Shown: positions 7,428-16,109 of the stretch, piece by piece
Position numbering within the stretch: the first letter of the stretch is position 1
Layout of the letters: each line of letters opens with the position of its first letter
NCBI GenBank assembly: GCA_021795795.1
Contig: JAJYPA010000099.1
Coordinates: 1-19,698 of the forward strand
DNA: 19,698 nt
DNA from: Pseudomonadota bacterium
GTDB lineage: Bacteria; Pseudomonadota; Gammaproteobacteria; Halothiobacillales; Halothiobacillaceae
Reading direction: 5' to 3'
Notes under the pieces: generated by a model
Told to the model about the DNA's origin: nothing
The model's input: only the letters and a program-made list of their open reading frames with translations
The model's database searches: none
Program-made: the position numbers and the translations under genes

Positions 7428-10400
7428 ATGACTGAAAACGATCTCGAACAAACCTGCATCGACTGGTTCCGTGAACTGGGCTGGGAGTATTCACACGGAG
7501 AAACTATTTCCCCCGGCGGTTTTTCACCGGAGCGGGCACATTACAACGAGGTCGTGCTGGCGCCGCGTTTTCGCGCTGCGCTGGAGAGCCTGAACCCTGA
7601 TCTTCCAGCCACCGCCATCGACGACGCTGAAAAGCGCGTCCGCCAGTTTGCAGGCCAATCGCTCGTCGAAGCCAACCGCGACCTCTACGTCTGGCTGCGC
7701 GATGGCATTCCAGTGGACATCGAACAGGACGGTCACCGCCGTCAGGTAGCGGTTGTGGTGTTCGACTGGAGCGACATCACACGCAATGACTGGCTGATCG
7801 TCAATCAGTTCACCGTGAAGGGCAGCAAGACGGTGCGCCCCGACATGGTTGCTTTCGTCAATGGCCTGCCGTTGGCAGTAATCGAGCTGAAGAATCCGGC
7901 TGACGAGAAGGCAGACGTGTTCGCGGCGTTCAACCAGATCCAGAATTACAAGAACGAGATTCCCCAACTCTTTGAGCCGAACGCCGTGTGCATCATCTCT
8001 GATGGCACGGTGGCACGGGTGGGGTCTATTTCCGCCGACCAGGAGCGCTTCATGCCTTGGCGCGTTGCTGACGGGATCGCGACTCCCGAGCAGCATTTGG
8101 AACTTGAAGTGCTGGTGAAGGGCTTGTTCGAGCAGCAGACTTTCCTGAAGTACCTGCGCCACTTTGTGGCCTACCAAACCTCTGGTGCCGGCACGTTCAA
8201 GGTTATCGCCGGGTATCACCAATATCACGGCGTCCTCAAGGGCGTAGATCGGGCGTTGGACTCGATCCAACACCGACGCGATGGTAAAGGTGGTGTGATG
8301 TGGTTTACTCAGGGTTCCGGCAAGAGTTTGCTAGCCGTGTTCTATGTTGGCATGCTGCGCGAACACCCGGCTTTGGAAAATCCAACCGTGGTGGTGGTAA
8401 CGGACCGCAAGGATCTGGATGGCCAGCTTTACGAGACCTTCGCCGCTTGCCGAATTCCACTGCGCTCCAAGCCCATACAGGCCACAGATCGGGCGGAACT
8501 GAAAAAGCTATTGTCCGAGCAGGTCGCCGGTGGCATCTTCTTCACTACCATTCAGAAATTCGCCCCGGAAAAGGGACACGATACAGTCGAGACACTTTCG
8601 ACGCGCTCCAATATCATCGTCATCTGTGATGAGGCTCATCGTACGCAGTACGGGTTCAAGAGCGACCTCGACAAGAAGGGCGAGAAGTATCGCTATGGCC
8701 TCGCCAAGTACATGCACGATGCCTTGCCTAATGCGCTGTACCTCGGACTGACCGGCACACCAATTTCCGAGAACGACCGAGATACCGAGGCAGTGTTCGG
8801 TACTTATGTGGACATCTACGACGTGCTAGCCTCGCAGAAGGATGGCACCACCGTTCCAATTCACTACGAGCAGCGCATCATCGATCTGTCGGTCAACAAG
8901 GCCGAGCTGGATTCACTCGATGAGGAGCTGGACACCCTGTTGGAGGATGACCCAGAAGAGCAGAGCAACAAGACTATCTCCACGCTTGCGCGATTGGAAT
9001 CCATCGCCATGGCCGATGGCCGCCTGGCAAAACTGGCTGATGATCTGGTGACGCATTGGGACGAGCGCTTGGAAGCCTTGGATGGTAAGGGAATGATTGT
9101 TGCAATCAGCCGCAAAGCTGCCGTGGCCCTCTATGACGAAATCATCAAGCGCCGCCCGGAGTGGTATGCCAAGGAAGTTGATCAGGGCGTGATAAAAGTG
9201 GTGATGACCAGCCCTGCTTCTGACCCGCCGGCATTGCGTGCGCACGCAACAACGGCTCAGGAAAAGAAACTGCTGGAGAAGCGCATCAAAGACCCGGACG
9301 ATCCGCTCCGGTTGGTTATCGTGCGCGACATGTGGCTGACCGGTTTTGACGCGCCTTGCCTGCACACCTTGTACGTCGACAAGCCGATGCGGGGCCAGGG
9401 GCTGATGCAGGCCGTGGCCCGCGTGAACCGCGTATGGAAGGACAAGCCTGGTGGCTTGGTAGTCGATTACATCGGCATCGGCGAGGAGCTGAAGGCGGCG
9501 ATTGCCCAATACACCCGCGCCCGTGGCGGCAACCAGCGCGGCGAACCAGTGGAATTCATCGAAGAAGCACTGGCCATTCTCAAGGAAACCATCGGCATCG
9601 TCCGCACCATGCTGTACGGCGTGCCCCTTGAGGGCATTGCCGAGGATGCGAAAAAAGCGTTGGCAGCCTTACCGCTGGCGATGAATCATCTGGTCAAGCT
9701 GAACGTGAAGGGAGCGAACTCCGACCCGGATGCCAAGCCGCCTGGCGTAAAGCGCTTTCTGGATCAGGTTACCAAGTTGTCCAAGGCGCAGGCGCTGGCG
9801 GGAACGCATCCTGAAGCTCTGGCGCTGCGCAACGAAATTGCCTTCTATCAGGCGGTGAAAGCGGGCTTGGTGAAATTCACGAGCGTGGGTGCTGGCAAGA
9901 GCAAGATCGAGAAGGAAGCAGCCATGCGACAGATCGTCGCCAAGGGCGTGTTGGTCAATGGCGTCACCGATCTCTACAAGACCTTGGGCGTCGACAAGCC
10001 CGACATCAGCGTGCTGGACGAAATATTTCTCAAGAAGCTGGGCGAAATCCCGCAGAAGAACCTTGCCGCCGAACTTCTACAACGCCTGATTAACGACGAA
10101 ATCCAGTCGCGTGGCCGGCGAAACACGACCCAGGCTCAGAAGTTCAGCAAGAAGCTGACGGACGCAATCAACAAGTACACCAGTCGCGGGCTGACTTCGG
10201 CGCAGGTGATCGAGGAACTGATCAAGCTAGCACACGAGATCGCAGCGGACAAGCCACCCGAGGACATGACCGAGGACGAGTTCGCTTTCTACGAAGCGCT
10301 GCGCGAAAACGAAAGTGCCGTCCGTGAAATGAGCGATCCGGTGTTGAAGGCACTGGCTCACGAGTTGACCGACAAGCTGCGCAAGTCTGCCACAATTGAC

Positions 10401-10559
10401 TGGCAGAAGCGTGATACTGCCCGTGCCCGCATGCGCATGCTGGTAAAGGTGCTCCTGACCAAGTACAAATATCCGCCTGACAAGCAGCCAGAGGCTGTAG
10501 AAAAGGTTATCGAACAGGCGGAACTATATGCCGACCTCTGGGCAATCGAACATGCATGA
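7428..10559 (+). CDS. hsdR: Type I restriction enzyme subunit R (nuclease and DNA translocase)
   Basis: HsdR binds the M2S complex, pumps DNA with ATP hydrolysis and cuts unmethylated DNA at a distance. The 1043 residues are full length. The N-terminal nuclease has RPDMVAFVNGLPLAVIELKN, with Asp139 and the E-x-K pair Glu153/Lys155. The superfamily 2 motor has Walker A TQGSGKS (294-300), DEAH (401-404), LTGTP (441-445) and a later motif V/VI region with DMWLTGFDAP and QAVARVNR. A helical C-terminal domain that docks to M follows. No frameshift or missing catalytic residue was seen. It starts 15 bases after the stop of a small frame, with only a weak ribosome site. Its stop overlaps the HipA-like gene. 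Confidence 0.97.
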   Translation: MTENDLEQTCIDWFRELGWEYSHGETISPGGFSPERAHYNEVVLAPRFRAALESLNPDLPATAIDDAEKRVRQFAGQSLVEANRDLYVWLRDGIPVDIEQDGHRRQVAVVVFDWSDITRNDWLIVNQFTVKGSKTVRPDMVAFVNGLPLAVIELKNPADEKADVFAAFNQIQNYKNEIPQLFEPNAVCIISDGTVARVGSISADQERFMPWRVADGIATPEQHLELEVLVKGLFEQQTFLKYLRHFVAYQTSGAGTFKVIAGYHQYHGVLKGVDRALDSIQHRRDGKGGVMWFTQGSGKSLLAVFYVGMLREHPALENPTVVVVTDRKDLDGQLYETFAACRIPLRSKPIQATDRAELKKLLSEQVAGGIFFTTIQKFAPEKGHDTVETLSTRSNIIVICDEAHRTQYGFKSDLDKKGEKYRYGLAKYMHDALPNALYLGLTGTPISENDRDTEAVFGTYVDIYDVLASQKDGTTVPIHYEQRIIDLSVNKAELDSLDEELDTLLEDDPEEQSNKTISTLARLESIAMADGRLAKLADDLVTHWDERLEALDGKGMIVAISRKAAVALYDEIIKRRPEWYAKEVDQGVIKVVMTSPASDPPALRAHATTAQEKKLLEKRIKDPDDPLRLVIVRDMWLTGFDAPCLHTLYVDKPMRGQGLMQAVARVNRVWKDKPGGLVVDYIGIGEELKAAIAQYTRARGGNQRGEPVEFIEEALAILKETIGIVRTMLYGVPLEGIAEDAKKALAALPLAMNHLVKLNVKGANSDPDAKPPGVKRFLDQVTKLSKAQALAGTHPEALALRNEIAFYQAVKAGLVKFTSVGAGKSKIEKEAAMRQIVAKGVLVNGVTDLYKTLGVDKPDISVLDEIFLKKLGEIPQKNLAAELLQRLINDEIQSRGRRNTTQAQKFSKKLTDAINKYTSRGLTSAQVIEELIKLAHEIAADKPPEDMTEDEFAFYEALRENESAVREMSDPVLKALAHELTDKLRKSATIDWQKRDTARARMRMLVKVLLTKYKYPPDKQPEAVEKVIEQAELYADLWAIEHA

Positions 10560-11283
10560 CTTCAACGAGCAGCCATTTATTACCTACCTTCTCAGTAACG
10601 TACGTCAGCAAGTTGGCCATGGAGCCACATCCCCTGAAATAGGCGACGTAACTGCAATTATCAAGCAAGACAGCGCAGAGTCACGAGCTCAAGTGTATTG
10701 CGAATTTGTGGCCAGTCGCCTTGCCGCCATGGCTGGCGTACAGGTGCCGACTGGCGTTTTTGTAGCCCATTCCAGGGGACTTCGCTACGCCAGCCTTAAG
10801 ATGGCCGAAATAGGCTTCACCTTGGCCGACATTGAGCATGAGGATGCCGAAAAAGTGGTCAGTAGGTATCCAGTCGAAGCGGCAAGACTTGCCGTATTCG
10901 ATGCCTGGATATGCAACTTTGATCGAGCGGGCAATCTGCGCGCCAATATTACCGAATCCACTGAGAACATGATGGTCGGCATCGACCATGGCGGCAGCTT
11001 GTTGTCGGTAGCTGAAAACTTAGATGTTGCTTTCGATCGGCTGAATTCAATCGATTGGCCGCCGTCTCACATGTTCAGTAGCATGTTAAGCCAGCATTTA
11101 ATTGAACCAGTAATTGATCGAATTCAAAGCATTGTCGATGACGCTATTGATGATGCCTGTGTACTGAGTGGTACGGTCGGCTCAGTCATGCTCCCTGATC
11201 AGGCGATGCTCGCAGAATCCTTGAAGTGGCGAAGGGATAGTTTAGATCAAATAGTTGAGAGATCCTTACGGCCAGCAATGTAG
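10552..11283 (+). CDS. HipA-like kinase-fold protein
   Basis: This 243-residue protein carries features of the HipA-like kinase family. A lysine in VTAIIKQD (Lys38) is placed to bind ATP. A catalytic loop, VFDAWICNFDRAGNLR, has Asp124 and Asn128, and a metal-binding segment is VGIDHGGSLL with Asp145. True HipA toxins are about 440 residues, and no HipB-like repressor lies beside it, so it is not a classic hipBA module. The ATG at 10552 lies inside the end of hsdR; an in-frame ATG at 10528 with AGGCGGA before it is a possible alternative start. Being last in the coupled operon, it is probably expressed with the restriction enzyme, perhaps as a regulator or back-up effector (inferred). Confidence 0.65.
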   Translation: MHDFNEQPFITYLLSNVRQQVGHGATSPEIGDVTAIIKQDSAESRAQVYCEFVASRLAAMAGVQVPTGVFVAHSRGLRYASLKMAEIGFTLADIEHEDAEKVVSRYPVEAARLAVFDAWICNFDRAGNLRANITESTENMMVGIDHGGSLLSVAENLDVAFDRLNSIDWPPSHMFSSMLSQHLIEPVIDRIQSIVDDAIDDACVLSGTVGSVMLPDQAMLAESLKWRRDSLDQIVERSLRPAM

Positions 11284-11331
11284 CTTGTAAAAAGCTCTTC
11301 CAGAAGGGTATGACAAGAGTGCATTCTATGT

Positions 11332-11380
11332 GCCAATTCCACCGTCTACATAATTAACGAAAGCAACCAGTGGAATTGGC
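11332..11380. terminator. Long inverted repeat between convergent genes, possible terminator
   Basis: GCCAATTCCAC (11332-11342) is matched perfectly by its reverse complement GTGGAATTGGC (11370-11380), giving an 11-bp stem with a 27-base loop. It lies between the stop of the HipA-like gene (+) and the stop of the broken HEPN-like gene (-). There is no strong T-run on either side, so it is not a textbook intrinsic terminator. A bidirectional transcription barrier or a protein site is equally possible. Confidence 0.4.
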
Positions 11381-11410
11381 CAGACTTTCGGCAAAGTGAA
11401 ACGAACGGGA

Positions 11411-11659
11411 TCACTCGATCGACTGATCAGGCGATTGGGGCTGCTCGATGAGCTTGCTGAGTCGCTCGTTACACGCTGCGGCATCGAACTGCGCAGCCGG
11501 CCATCCACGGGTCCCGTAATCAGTATACTTACCTTGATAGCCGATCCTGAAGAATGCTAGCTTGTATGTCATAACAACCAGTCGATTGACTCGTTCGAGC
11601 AAGCTTTGCAGCTTGGACCGATCAACCTCTAGCCCTCCATGCGCGGCTGCGTGCCTGAT
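11411..11659 (-). pseudogene. 3' fragment of the IS-interrupted HEPN-like gene
   Basis: This is the distal ~80 codons of the gene whose 5' part lies beyond the insertion sequence. Read on the minus strand after the target duplication, it continues in frame as HAAAHGGLEVDRSKLQSLLE and ends DQSIE before TGA. Joined to the upstream KAWKSIR it restores R-HAAA-H, a HEPN-type Rx4H RNase motif, followed by the expected long helix (RVNRLVVMTYKLAFFRIGYQ). The fragment has no start of its own with a good ribosome site, so it is not expected to be made. Confidence 0.75.
11654..11659. repeat. Target-site duplication, left copy
   Basis: CCTGAT directly precedes the left end of the IS21-family element and is repeated directly after its right end at 14354-14359. 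Six bases lie within the usual IS21 range of 4-8. Confidence 0.85.
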
Positions 11660-11691
11660 TGCGCATTACGGCGATGATGAACAGCGTTTAC
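11660..11691 (+). repeat. Left terminal inverted repeat of the IS21 element
   Basis: It opens TGCGCATTACG and includes GATGAACA followed by GTTTAC. It matches the opposite end with a one-base shift and several mismatches. A further GATGGTGAACA follows within 20 bases. Confidence 0.8.
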
Positions 11692-11756
11692 GCTGATGGT
11701 GAACAAGTAGAAGCGTAGAAGTGCTGGTGTGATGTTTTTACCTCAAATGTTCACGA

Positions 11757-12509
11757 TCAGTCAAATTGAGGTGCATTTTTGGTTTTCATTTTCCGCATTG
11801 ATTCACCCTTGAGTTCGATGCGATGACTGCCGTGAATGACACGATCGAGGATTGCATCGGCTAGGGTTGGGTCATTCAAATAGGTATGCCAGTGATCCAC
11901 CGGCAGTTGACTGGTGATGATAGTCGAACGTGCGCTGACTCGGTCATCGAGGATTTCCAGCAAGTCTGCACGTTCGGCCTGCCCGATCGGAGTCAATCCC
12001 AGATCATCCAGGATGAGCAAATCAGCGCGAGCGAACTGACTCATCCGTTTTCCGTAACCGCCATCGCCATGCGCCACCTTCAGTTCCTCGAACAGCCTCG
12101 GCAGACGCAGATAGATGACTGACAGGCCCAATCGGCAAGCCTGATTGCCGAAGGCACAGGCCAGCCAGGTCTTGCCGCCGCCGGTTGCACCCGTGAGCAG
12201 CAGGTTGTGCCCCGATCTGATCCAGTCACAGCTGCGCAAGGATGCAATCCGACTCTTGTCCAGACTTCGACCAGCTCGGTAATCGATGTCCTCAATGCAG
12301 GCGCTGCCATGTTTCAACTTTGCCAGCTTCAGCAATCGCTCCAGCCGCTTGTTGTTACGGTGAGTAGACTCCCGTTCCAGCAACATGCCGAAACGCTCTT
12401 CGAATGACAGCGATTGCATTGTCGTCTGGCTTTGCTGTTCTTCAAAGGCCGATGCCATGCCGGAGAGCTTCAGGGCGCGCAGCGTGGTCAGGGTGTGGTG
12501 ATTCAACAT
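11757..12509 (-). CDS. istB: IS21 transposition helper ATPase IstB
   Basis: IstB is the AAA+ ATPase that loads and regulates the IstA transposase on target DNA. The 250 residues match the usual length. The Walker A motif is GATGGGKT (107-114) and the Walker B is LLILDD (164-169). The segment [14 protein letters not shown] is typical of the N-terminal helical region. AAGGAG lies 8 bases before the ATG. It follows istA after a 50-base gap, in the standard istA-istB order. Confidence 0.96.
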   Translation of the reverse strand: MLNHHTLTTLRALKLSGMASAFEEQQSQTTMQSLSFEERFGMLLERESTHRNNKRLERLLKLAKLKHGSACIEDIDYRAGRSLDKSRIASLRSCDWIRSGHNLLLTGATGGGKTWLACAFGNQACRLGLSVIYLRLPRLFEELKVAHGDGGYGKRMSQFARADLLILDDLGLTPIGQAERADLLEILDDRVSARSTIITSQLPVDHWHTYLNDPTLADAILDRVIHGSHRIELKGESMRKMKTKNAPQFD

Positions 12510-12559
12510 GGTAAAACTCCTTTCGATGGGTTGGCGTTGATGGGGTGAACTGGGTGCGG

Positions 12560-14134
12560 TCAGTGAAGCGCTGTTTTGTCTAGGTGGCTGAAATACTCAG
12601 CACCGCGCACGTTGTCGTGGGCTGGCGCGATAGGCTCAGTCGCAATGACTAGGGATGGCAGTGGCTGCTGATCCAGGCCCGCCTGTAAGATAGACAGTAC
12701 GCTTTTGCGATACGGTGAATTCAAGGCCATCGCCCGCTGGCAGGCGGCTTCCAGTCGCGCATTGCCGTACTGTCTGGACAGCGACAGCAATCCCATACAG
12801 GTGCGATAGCCCATTTCAGGATGGGGTTTGTGAGTCAGCTGGAACTGCACCACATCGCGCGTGGCCGTGCCGATGGATACTGCCCAGTTCAGCAGCTTGC
12901 CCGGTGTCCAGCGCATATGGGCGCGATGTGACTTCGGCATATGCTCGTCCACCGTGGTGTGGTGGCCGCGTTTGCTGCTCCGCGCATGAACCGCCACACG
13001 CTGATTGTTGTGCAGACACTCGATCGCTTGGGCGCTGATGCGCAGGTCGACCTCAACCCCCACCAGCGCGTACGGTACGCTGTAGTAGTGCCCTTCGAAT
13101 TCAACGTGGTAGTCGATGTTGACCCGTGCTGTCTTCCACTGAGCGTATTGATAACGGTGCGCCGGCAGGGGTTTGAGCATCGGTGCGTCCAGTGACCGGA
13201 ATGCATCCTTGCGGCAACCCGGCAATTTGCTGAACGGTTTGCTGTTGAGATGCTCAAGCAACCGGCTGATAGCTTGGTTGAGTTCCTCCAGACTGAAGAA
13301 GGTATGTTTGCGCAGCGCAGCCAATATCCAGCGTTCGACGATTTGCACGCCGACTTCAACCTTGGCCTTGTCCTTTGGCTTGTAGGGGCGCGCCGGGATG
13401 ACCGCACAACCATAGTGCGCCGCCAGTTCGGCATAGCTGCGGTTAATCTGAGGATCGTAGCGACAGGCGCGGTCAACCGCACTCCTGAGGTTATCCGGAA
13501 CGACTACGGCAGCAACACCACCGATGAACTCAAATGTCCTGACATGGGAACCCAGCCAGTCCGGCAGCTGCTGGCTCCATGTCGCTTCCGCATAGGTATA
13601 GTTGGATGCGCCCAGCACGGCCACAAAGATCTGAGCCTGGAGGATTTCTCCCGTAAGTCGATCACGAATCGGGACGGTCTGACCGCTGTAATCGACGAAC
13701 AATTTCTCACCAGCACGGTGCGTTTGCCGCATGGAACGTTTCAGTCTCTTGGCGAACCGGCGGTAGAGTGTGCAGAACTGGCTGTAACCATAAGCCGCCT
13801 CCCCGTGAAGATCACGGTATTCCTGCCACAGCAGTTGCAGGGTCACACCTTTGCGTTTGAGTTCCTGATGAATGATAGCGCAGTCAGGTGCTGCGTATTT
13901 GCCGGTGGCGACCGACTCTGCCGTGCGGCCCTGGAGCAGTGCCTGCAGAACGTCGTCACTGATCCCTTCCGGCAACGGCCAAGTCAGTCCGGCTTGTTCA
14001 GCCGCCTTGGCATAGTTGGATACCGCGCCCAGCGAGAGCTTGACCGCACTGGCGATGACTCGGAGGGTGAGGCCGGCAGATTTGAGCCGGATGACTTCTT
14101 TGGTCTTGTGCATGGAAACCCTCTTGGCTGGCAT
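12560..14134 (-). CDS. istA: IS21 transposase IstA
   Basis: This DDE transposase cuts and joins the IS ends. I use the ATG giving [18 protein letters not shown] because GGAGG sits 5 bases before it; an in-frame start 10 codons earlier lacks such a site. At 524 residues it is full length. An N-terminal HTH (about 10-50, [20 protein letters not shown]) is followed by the retroviral-integrase-like core with Asp148 (KLFVDYSG), Asp214 ([10 protein letters not shown]) and Glu260 (KDKAKVE). A C-terminal beta domain ([20 protein letters not shown]) completes it. No disruption is seen. Confidence 0.96.
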   Translation of the reverse strand: MPAKRVSMHKTKEVIRLKSAGLTLRVIASAVKLSLGAVSNYAKAAEQAGLTWPLPEGISDDVLQALLQGRTAESVATGKYAAPDCAIIHQELKRKGVTLQLLWQEYRDLHGEAAYGYSQFCTLYRRFAKRLKRSMRQTHRAGEKLFVDYSGQTVPIRDRLTGEILQAQIFVAVLGASNYTYAEATWSQQLPDWLGSHVRTFEFIGGVAAVVVPDNLRSAVDRACRYDPQINRSYAELAAHYGCAVIPARPYKPKDKAKVEVGVQIVERWILAALRKHTFFSLEELNQAISRLLEHLNSKPFSKLPGCRKDAFRSLDAPMLKPLPAHRYQYAQWKTARVNIDYHVEFEGHYYSVPYALVGVEVDLRISAQAIECLHNNQRVAVHARSSKRGHHTTVDEHMPKSHRAHMRWTPGKLLNWAVSIGTATRDVVQFQLTHKPHPEMGYRTCMGLLSLSRQYGNARLEAACQRAMALNSPYRKSVLSILQAGLDQQPLPSLVIATEPIAPAHDNVRGAEYFSHLDKTALH

Positions 14135-14320
14135 CGTTCCTCCGAAATCTCGGGAGGATGCCAAACAATTCGTTGATTTCCAGCACTTCTTGCTTCGTTA
14201 CGCGCATCGTGAACACGGTTTACGCAATGATGAACAGGTTTTACACAAAATCCGCCGTTTTGTTCACCATCGTCTGCAATTCGTGTTCACGTTCCGTGTA
14301 AACCTTGTTCATGTTCCCGT

Positions 14321-14353
14321 GTAAATCGTGTTCATCTTCGCGCGTAAAACGCA
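14321..14353 (-). repeat. Right terminal inverted repeat of the IS21 element
   Basis: Read inward it opens TGCGTTTTACGCGCGAAGAT, then GAACA and TTTACAC. Further inward lies a cluster of GTTCAC/GTTCAT and GTGTAAA boxes in both orientations (about 14204-14330), a larger array of putative transposase sites than at the left end. Confidence 0.8.
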
Positions 14354-14359
14354 CCTGAT
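14354..14359. repeat. Target-site duplication, right copy
   Basis: This CCTGAT immediately follows the right IS end and is identical to 11654-11659. On the coding strand it reads ATCAGG and encodes the Ile-Arg of the interrupted HEPN motif. Confidence 0.85.
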
Positions 14360-14917
14360 CGACTTCCAAGCTTTGATGTCTTCCTCATCAATCACTCCGG
14401 CCTTGGCCAAGACATGAAGCCTGTCGCTGGCGCTGCTCGACTTCATGCCGCCCACCATATTCGCCGCGCGTTCTTTCAAACCAGAATCGAGCGGCGCTTC
14501 GGTTACATAGTCAATAAGCTCTTGTATCTTGCCTAGGCCCTCGTCGTCTGGGGCCCCCAACTTTTTGTAGATAGAATCATTCAGAAGGCTTTCCACAGAG
14601 ACAGCCAGTAACAACGCGATCGTGTCTAGCCAGACGTCCTTCAACGTGAAGAGCCCCTCAATTTTTATCGACAGAGGCGGCGCCTCATCTCCTTGGGTCG
14701 CCGAACAGGCGTACTGATAGTAGCGCTCTATCAAGCGGTAGAAGTCAGCATCCTCATGATCAGGCACAGCTGCCTGAACATGGCCGTTGTTGAAGGGCCT
14801 GGACTTTGAAAGCGTAATGGTCTGTTTTCCCCCTTGAATCACTTCCCGCATGATGGGCCAAGCTAGCTTGGCCACGGAAAACTGAATGGCCTCCAATATA
14901 CGGGCATCGAAATTTCT

Positions 14918-14930
14918 GGGGGGGGGGGGG
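14918..14930. repeat. Homopolymer of 13 G (13 C on the coding strand)
   Basis: This run lies inside the HEPN-like gene and separates its two frames. Codon arithmetic shows that 11 or 14 C would keep the frame open through the junction, while the 13 seen here shift it into a short tail ending at 14863. Such tracts change length readily by slippage. A sequencing miscall is also possible. Confidence 0.9.
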
Positions 14931-15647
14931 AGCATTTTGGCTTGGCAACCGCCGAAAGCTCATGAGCTTTTCCGCTTTTGTCAGCGTCTACTGAGTAATA
15001 GTCGACCTCGAACTCATCAATAACCCCCTTGGCTGCTGTTCTCCTTGACATTTGGCGCCGTGTATTTCGGAGCGGTTCAGTTGATGAATGCATCGAGTTC
15101 ATTCGAATGCCGAGTTCATCATGGAAGACGAAATGGACTAAGGTACGCTTGTCTCGGGTATCCAGCTCGACCTGAATGAATTCACAAGAGATTGTCAAAA
15201 CCTCAGCCTGCATCAGTTCCTCCCCCTTCAAGAAGACGGCTGGGTTTGTCCATACTCGGCCGGAAGTATCAATGGCTATGAGACTAAAATAGTGATCTTC
15301 TGGAAAGATGTCTCCGGATTTAATCTGTAGCATCGCATCGAGCGATGCGAGCTGATTGTATGGATGATCAGCGTCTCGTTTCCACACCAATCGAGCTTCG
15401 ACTCCGTTGTCAGGGGTGACGAAGAGAGAGCCGACGAGCTTGTAGTGCCTCGGGTTTTCGACGCCGTTTTGAGTTAGCTTGATTTCAAGGCAATCGATGG
15501 CCAATTCCCCCTCAAGGAAGACCTGCTTGAATTCGTTATCTTCAAGACTGGCTTGCATTTCAGTTGACTCCTTTGTCGCCATGATTCCAGGCTATTAAGG
15601 CTCGAGATCGTTCGGCAAGGACACGGCTGTAAAGATAAGATGCTATT

Positions 15648-16082
15648 TTATATGCTTGTAACTGGTATGGCTTCACCATCACTGCCAACCTCAAATATTT
15701 GGTCGAACCCTTCTGATAAGGAGAGAGGCTGAATTTTATTCAGTGTGTTCCTGATTACGAAAGCTGGGACTTCCTTCTGGTTTTTCCTCATTTTGCTTCG
15801 CTGTAATGCGACAGATAGAGGAATCTTGAATTGGTATCCAATTACGCGGTAGCCGCGCTCCTTGGCGAGCGCAATATATTTGGTGCGGTCTTCAAAAAGC
15901 GGATTTGTATTGTCTATGACAACAGGGCGCGATTCCTCAATGAGCGAAGAAAATACTGCGCTCTCCTTTTTCCTGGTCTTGAGAGTATCCAGATTTACTC
16001 TGGAATGGGAATCTGCAAAATGCCGATTGAAATAAGTGCTTTTCCCTGCACATTGGATGCCGCTAAATACGATCAAGTCCAT
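15648..16082 (-). CDS. P-loop kinase of the polynucleotide-kinase/AAA_33 type
   Basis: This 144-residue protein starts MDLIVFSGIQCAGKSTYF with Walker A GIQCAGKS (8-15). I prefer this ATG because GGAG lies 8 bases upstream; an earlier TTG has no support. The segment PVVIDNTNP followed by RTKYIALAKERGYRVIGYQF is characteristic of small kinases related to the T4 polynucleotide kinase N-terminal domain, with Asp57 in the place of a catalytic or metal residue. A lid-like basic stretch (QRSKMRKNQKEVP) follows. Likely substrates are nucleic-acid 5' ends or small nucleotides; the sequence does not settle which. It is the last gene of the recombinase operon, 27 bases after the GIY-YIG gene. RNA repair or a zeta-like toxin role are both conceivable. 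Confidence 0.75.
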   Translation of the reverse strand: MDLIVFSGIQCAGKSTYFNRHFADSHSRVNLDTLKTRKKESAVFSSLIEESRPVVIDNTNPLFEDRTKYIALAKERGYRVIGYQFKIPLSVALQRSKMRKNQKEVPAFVIRNTLNKIQPLSLSEGFDQIFEVGSDGEAIPVTSI

Positions 16083-16109
16083 GATAAATACTCCAATTAA
16101 CAAATTCAA

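Larger units (their letters stand above)
11660..14353 (-). mobile_element. Complete IS21-family insertion sequence
   Basis: A 2694-bp element carries istA and istB on the minus strand. Its ends are imperfect inverted repeats: the left end begins TGCGCATTACGGCGATGATG and the right end, read inward, begins TGCGTTTTACGCGCGAAGAT. Both continue into GAACA then a TTTAC box. Both ends start with TG, as in IS21. Multiple subterminal copies of GTGAACA/GATGAACA with nearby GTTTAC or GTGTAAA boxes are present, as expected for transposase-binding sites. Flanking 6-bp direct repeats CCTGAT and the exact rejoining of the interrupted reading frame fix the boundaries. Both genes are intact, so it is probably still mobile. 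Confidence 0.93.
14354..15582 (-). pseudogene. HEPN-like (ApeA-type?) abortive-infection gene, 5' part, frameshifted and IS-interrupted
   Basis: Two overlapping frames and the fragment beyond the IS form one gene of about 490 codons. The first ~218 codons (from MATKESTEMQASLEDNEF) form a beta-rich domain. The frame then shifts at a run of 13 C and continues as RNFDARILEAIQFSVAKLAW with a helical C-terminal region. That region reaches KAWKSIR, where the IS enters. The rejoined sequence IRHAAAHGG carries an Rx4H motif typical of HEPN RNases, many of which act in phage-triggered abortive infection (ApeA is one). The N-terminal domain is not recognised with certainty. The IS makes the last in-frame codons before the stop CVLRAKMNTIYTGT, so the product lacks the catalytic His. 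Family call is by motif only. Confidence 0.65.

Noticed and set aside
13250..14176. 308-codon + strand frame opposite istA
   Set aside because: It is a shadow of the intact IS21 transposase on the other strand and has no independent start signal.
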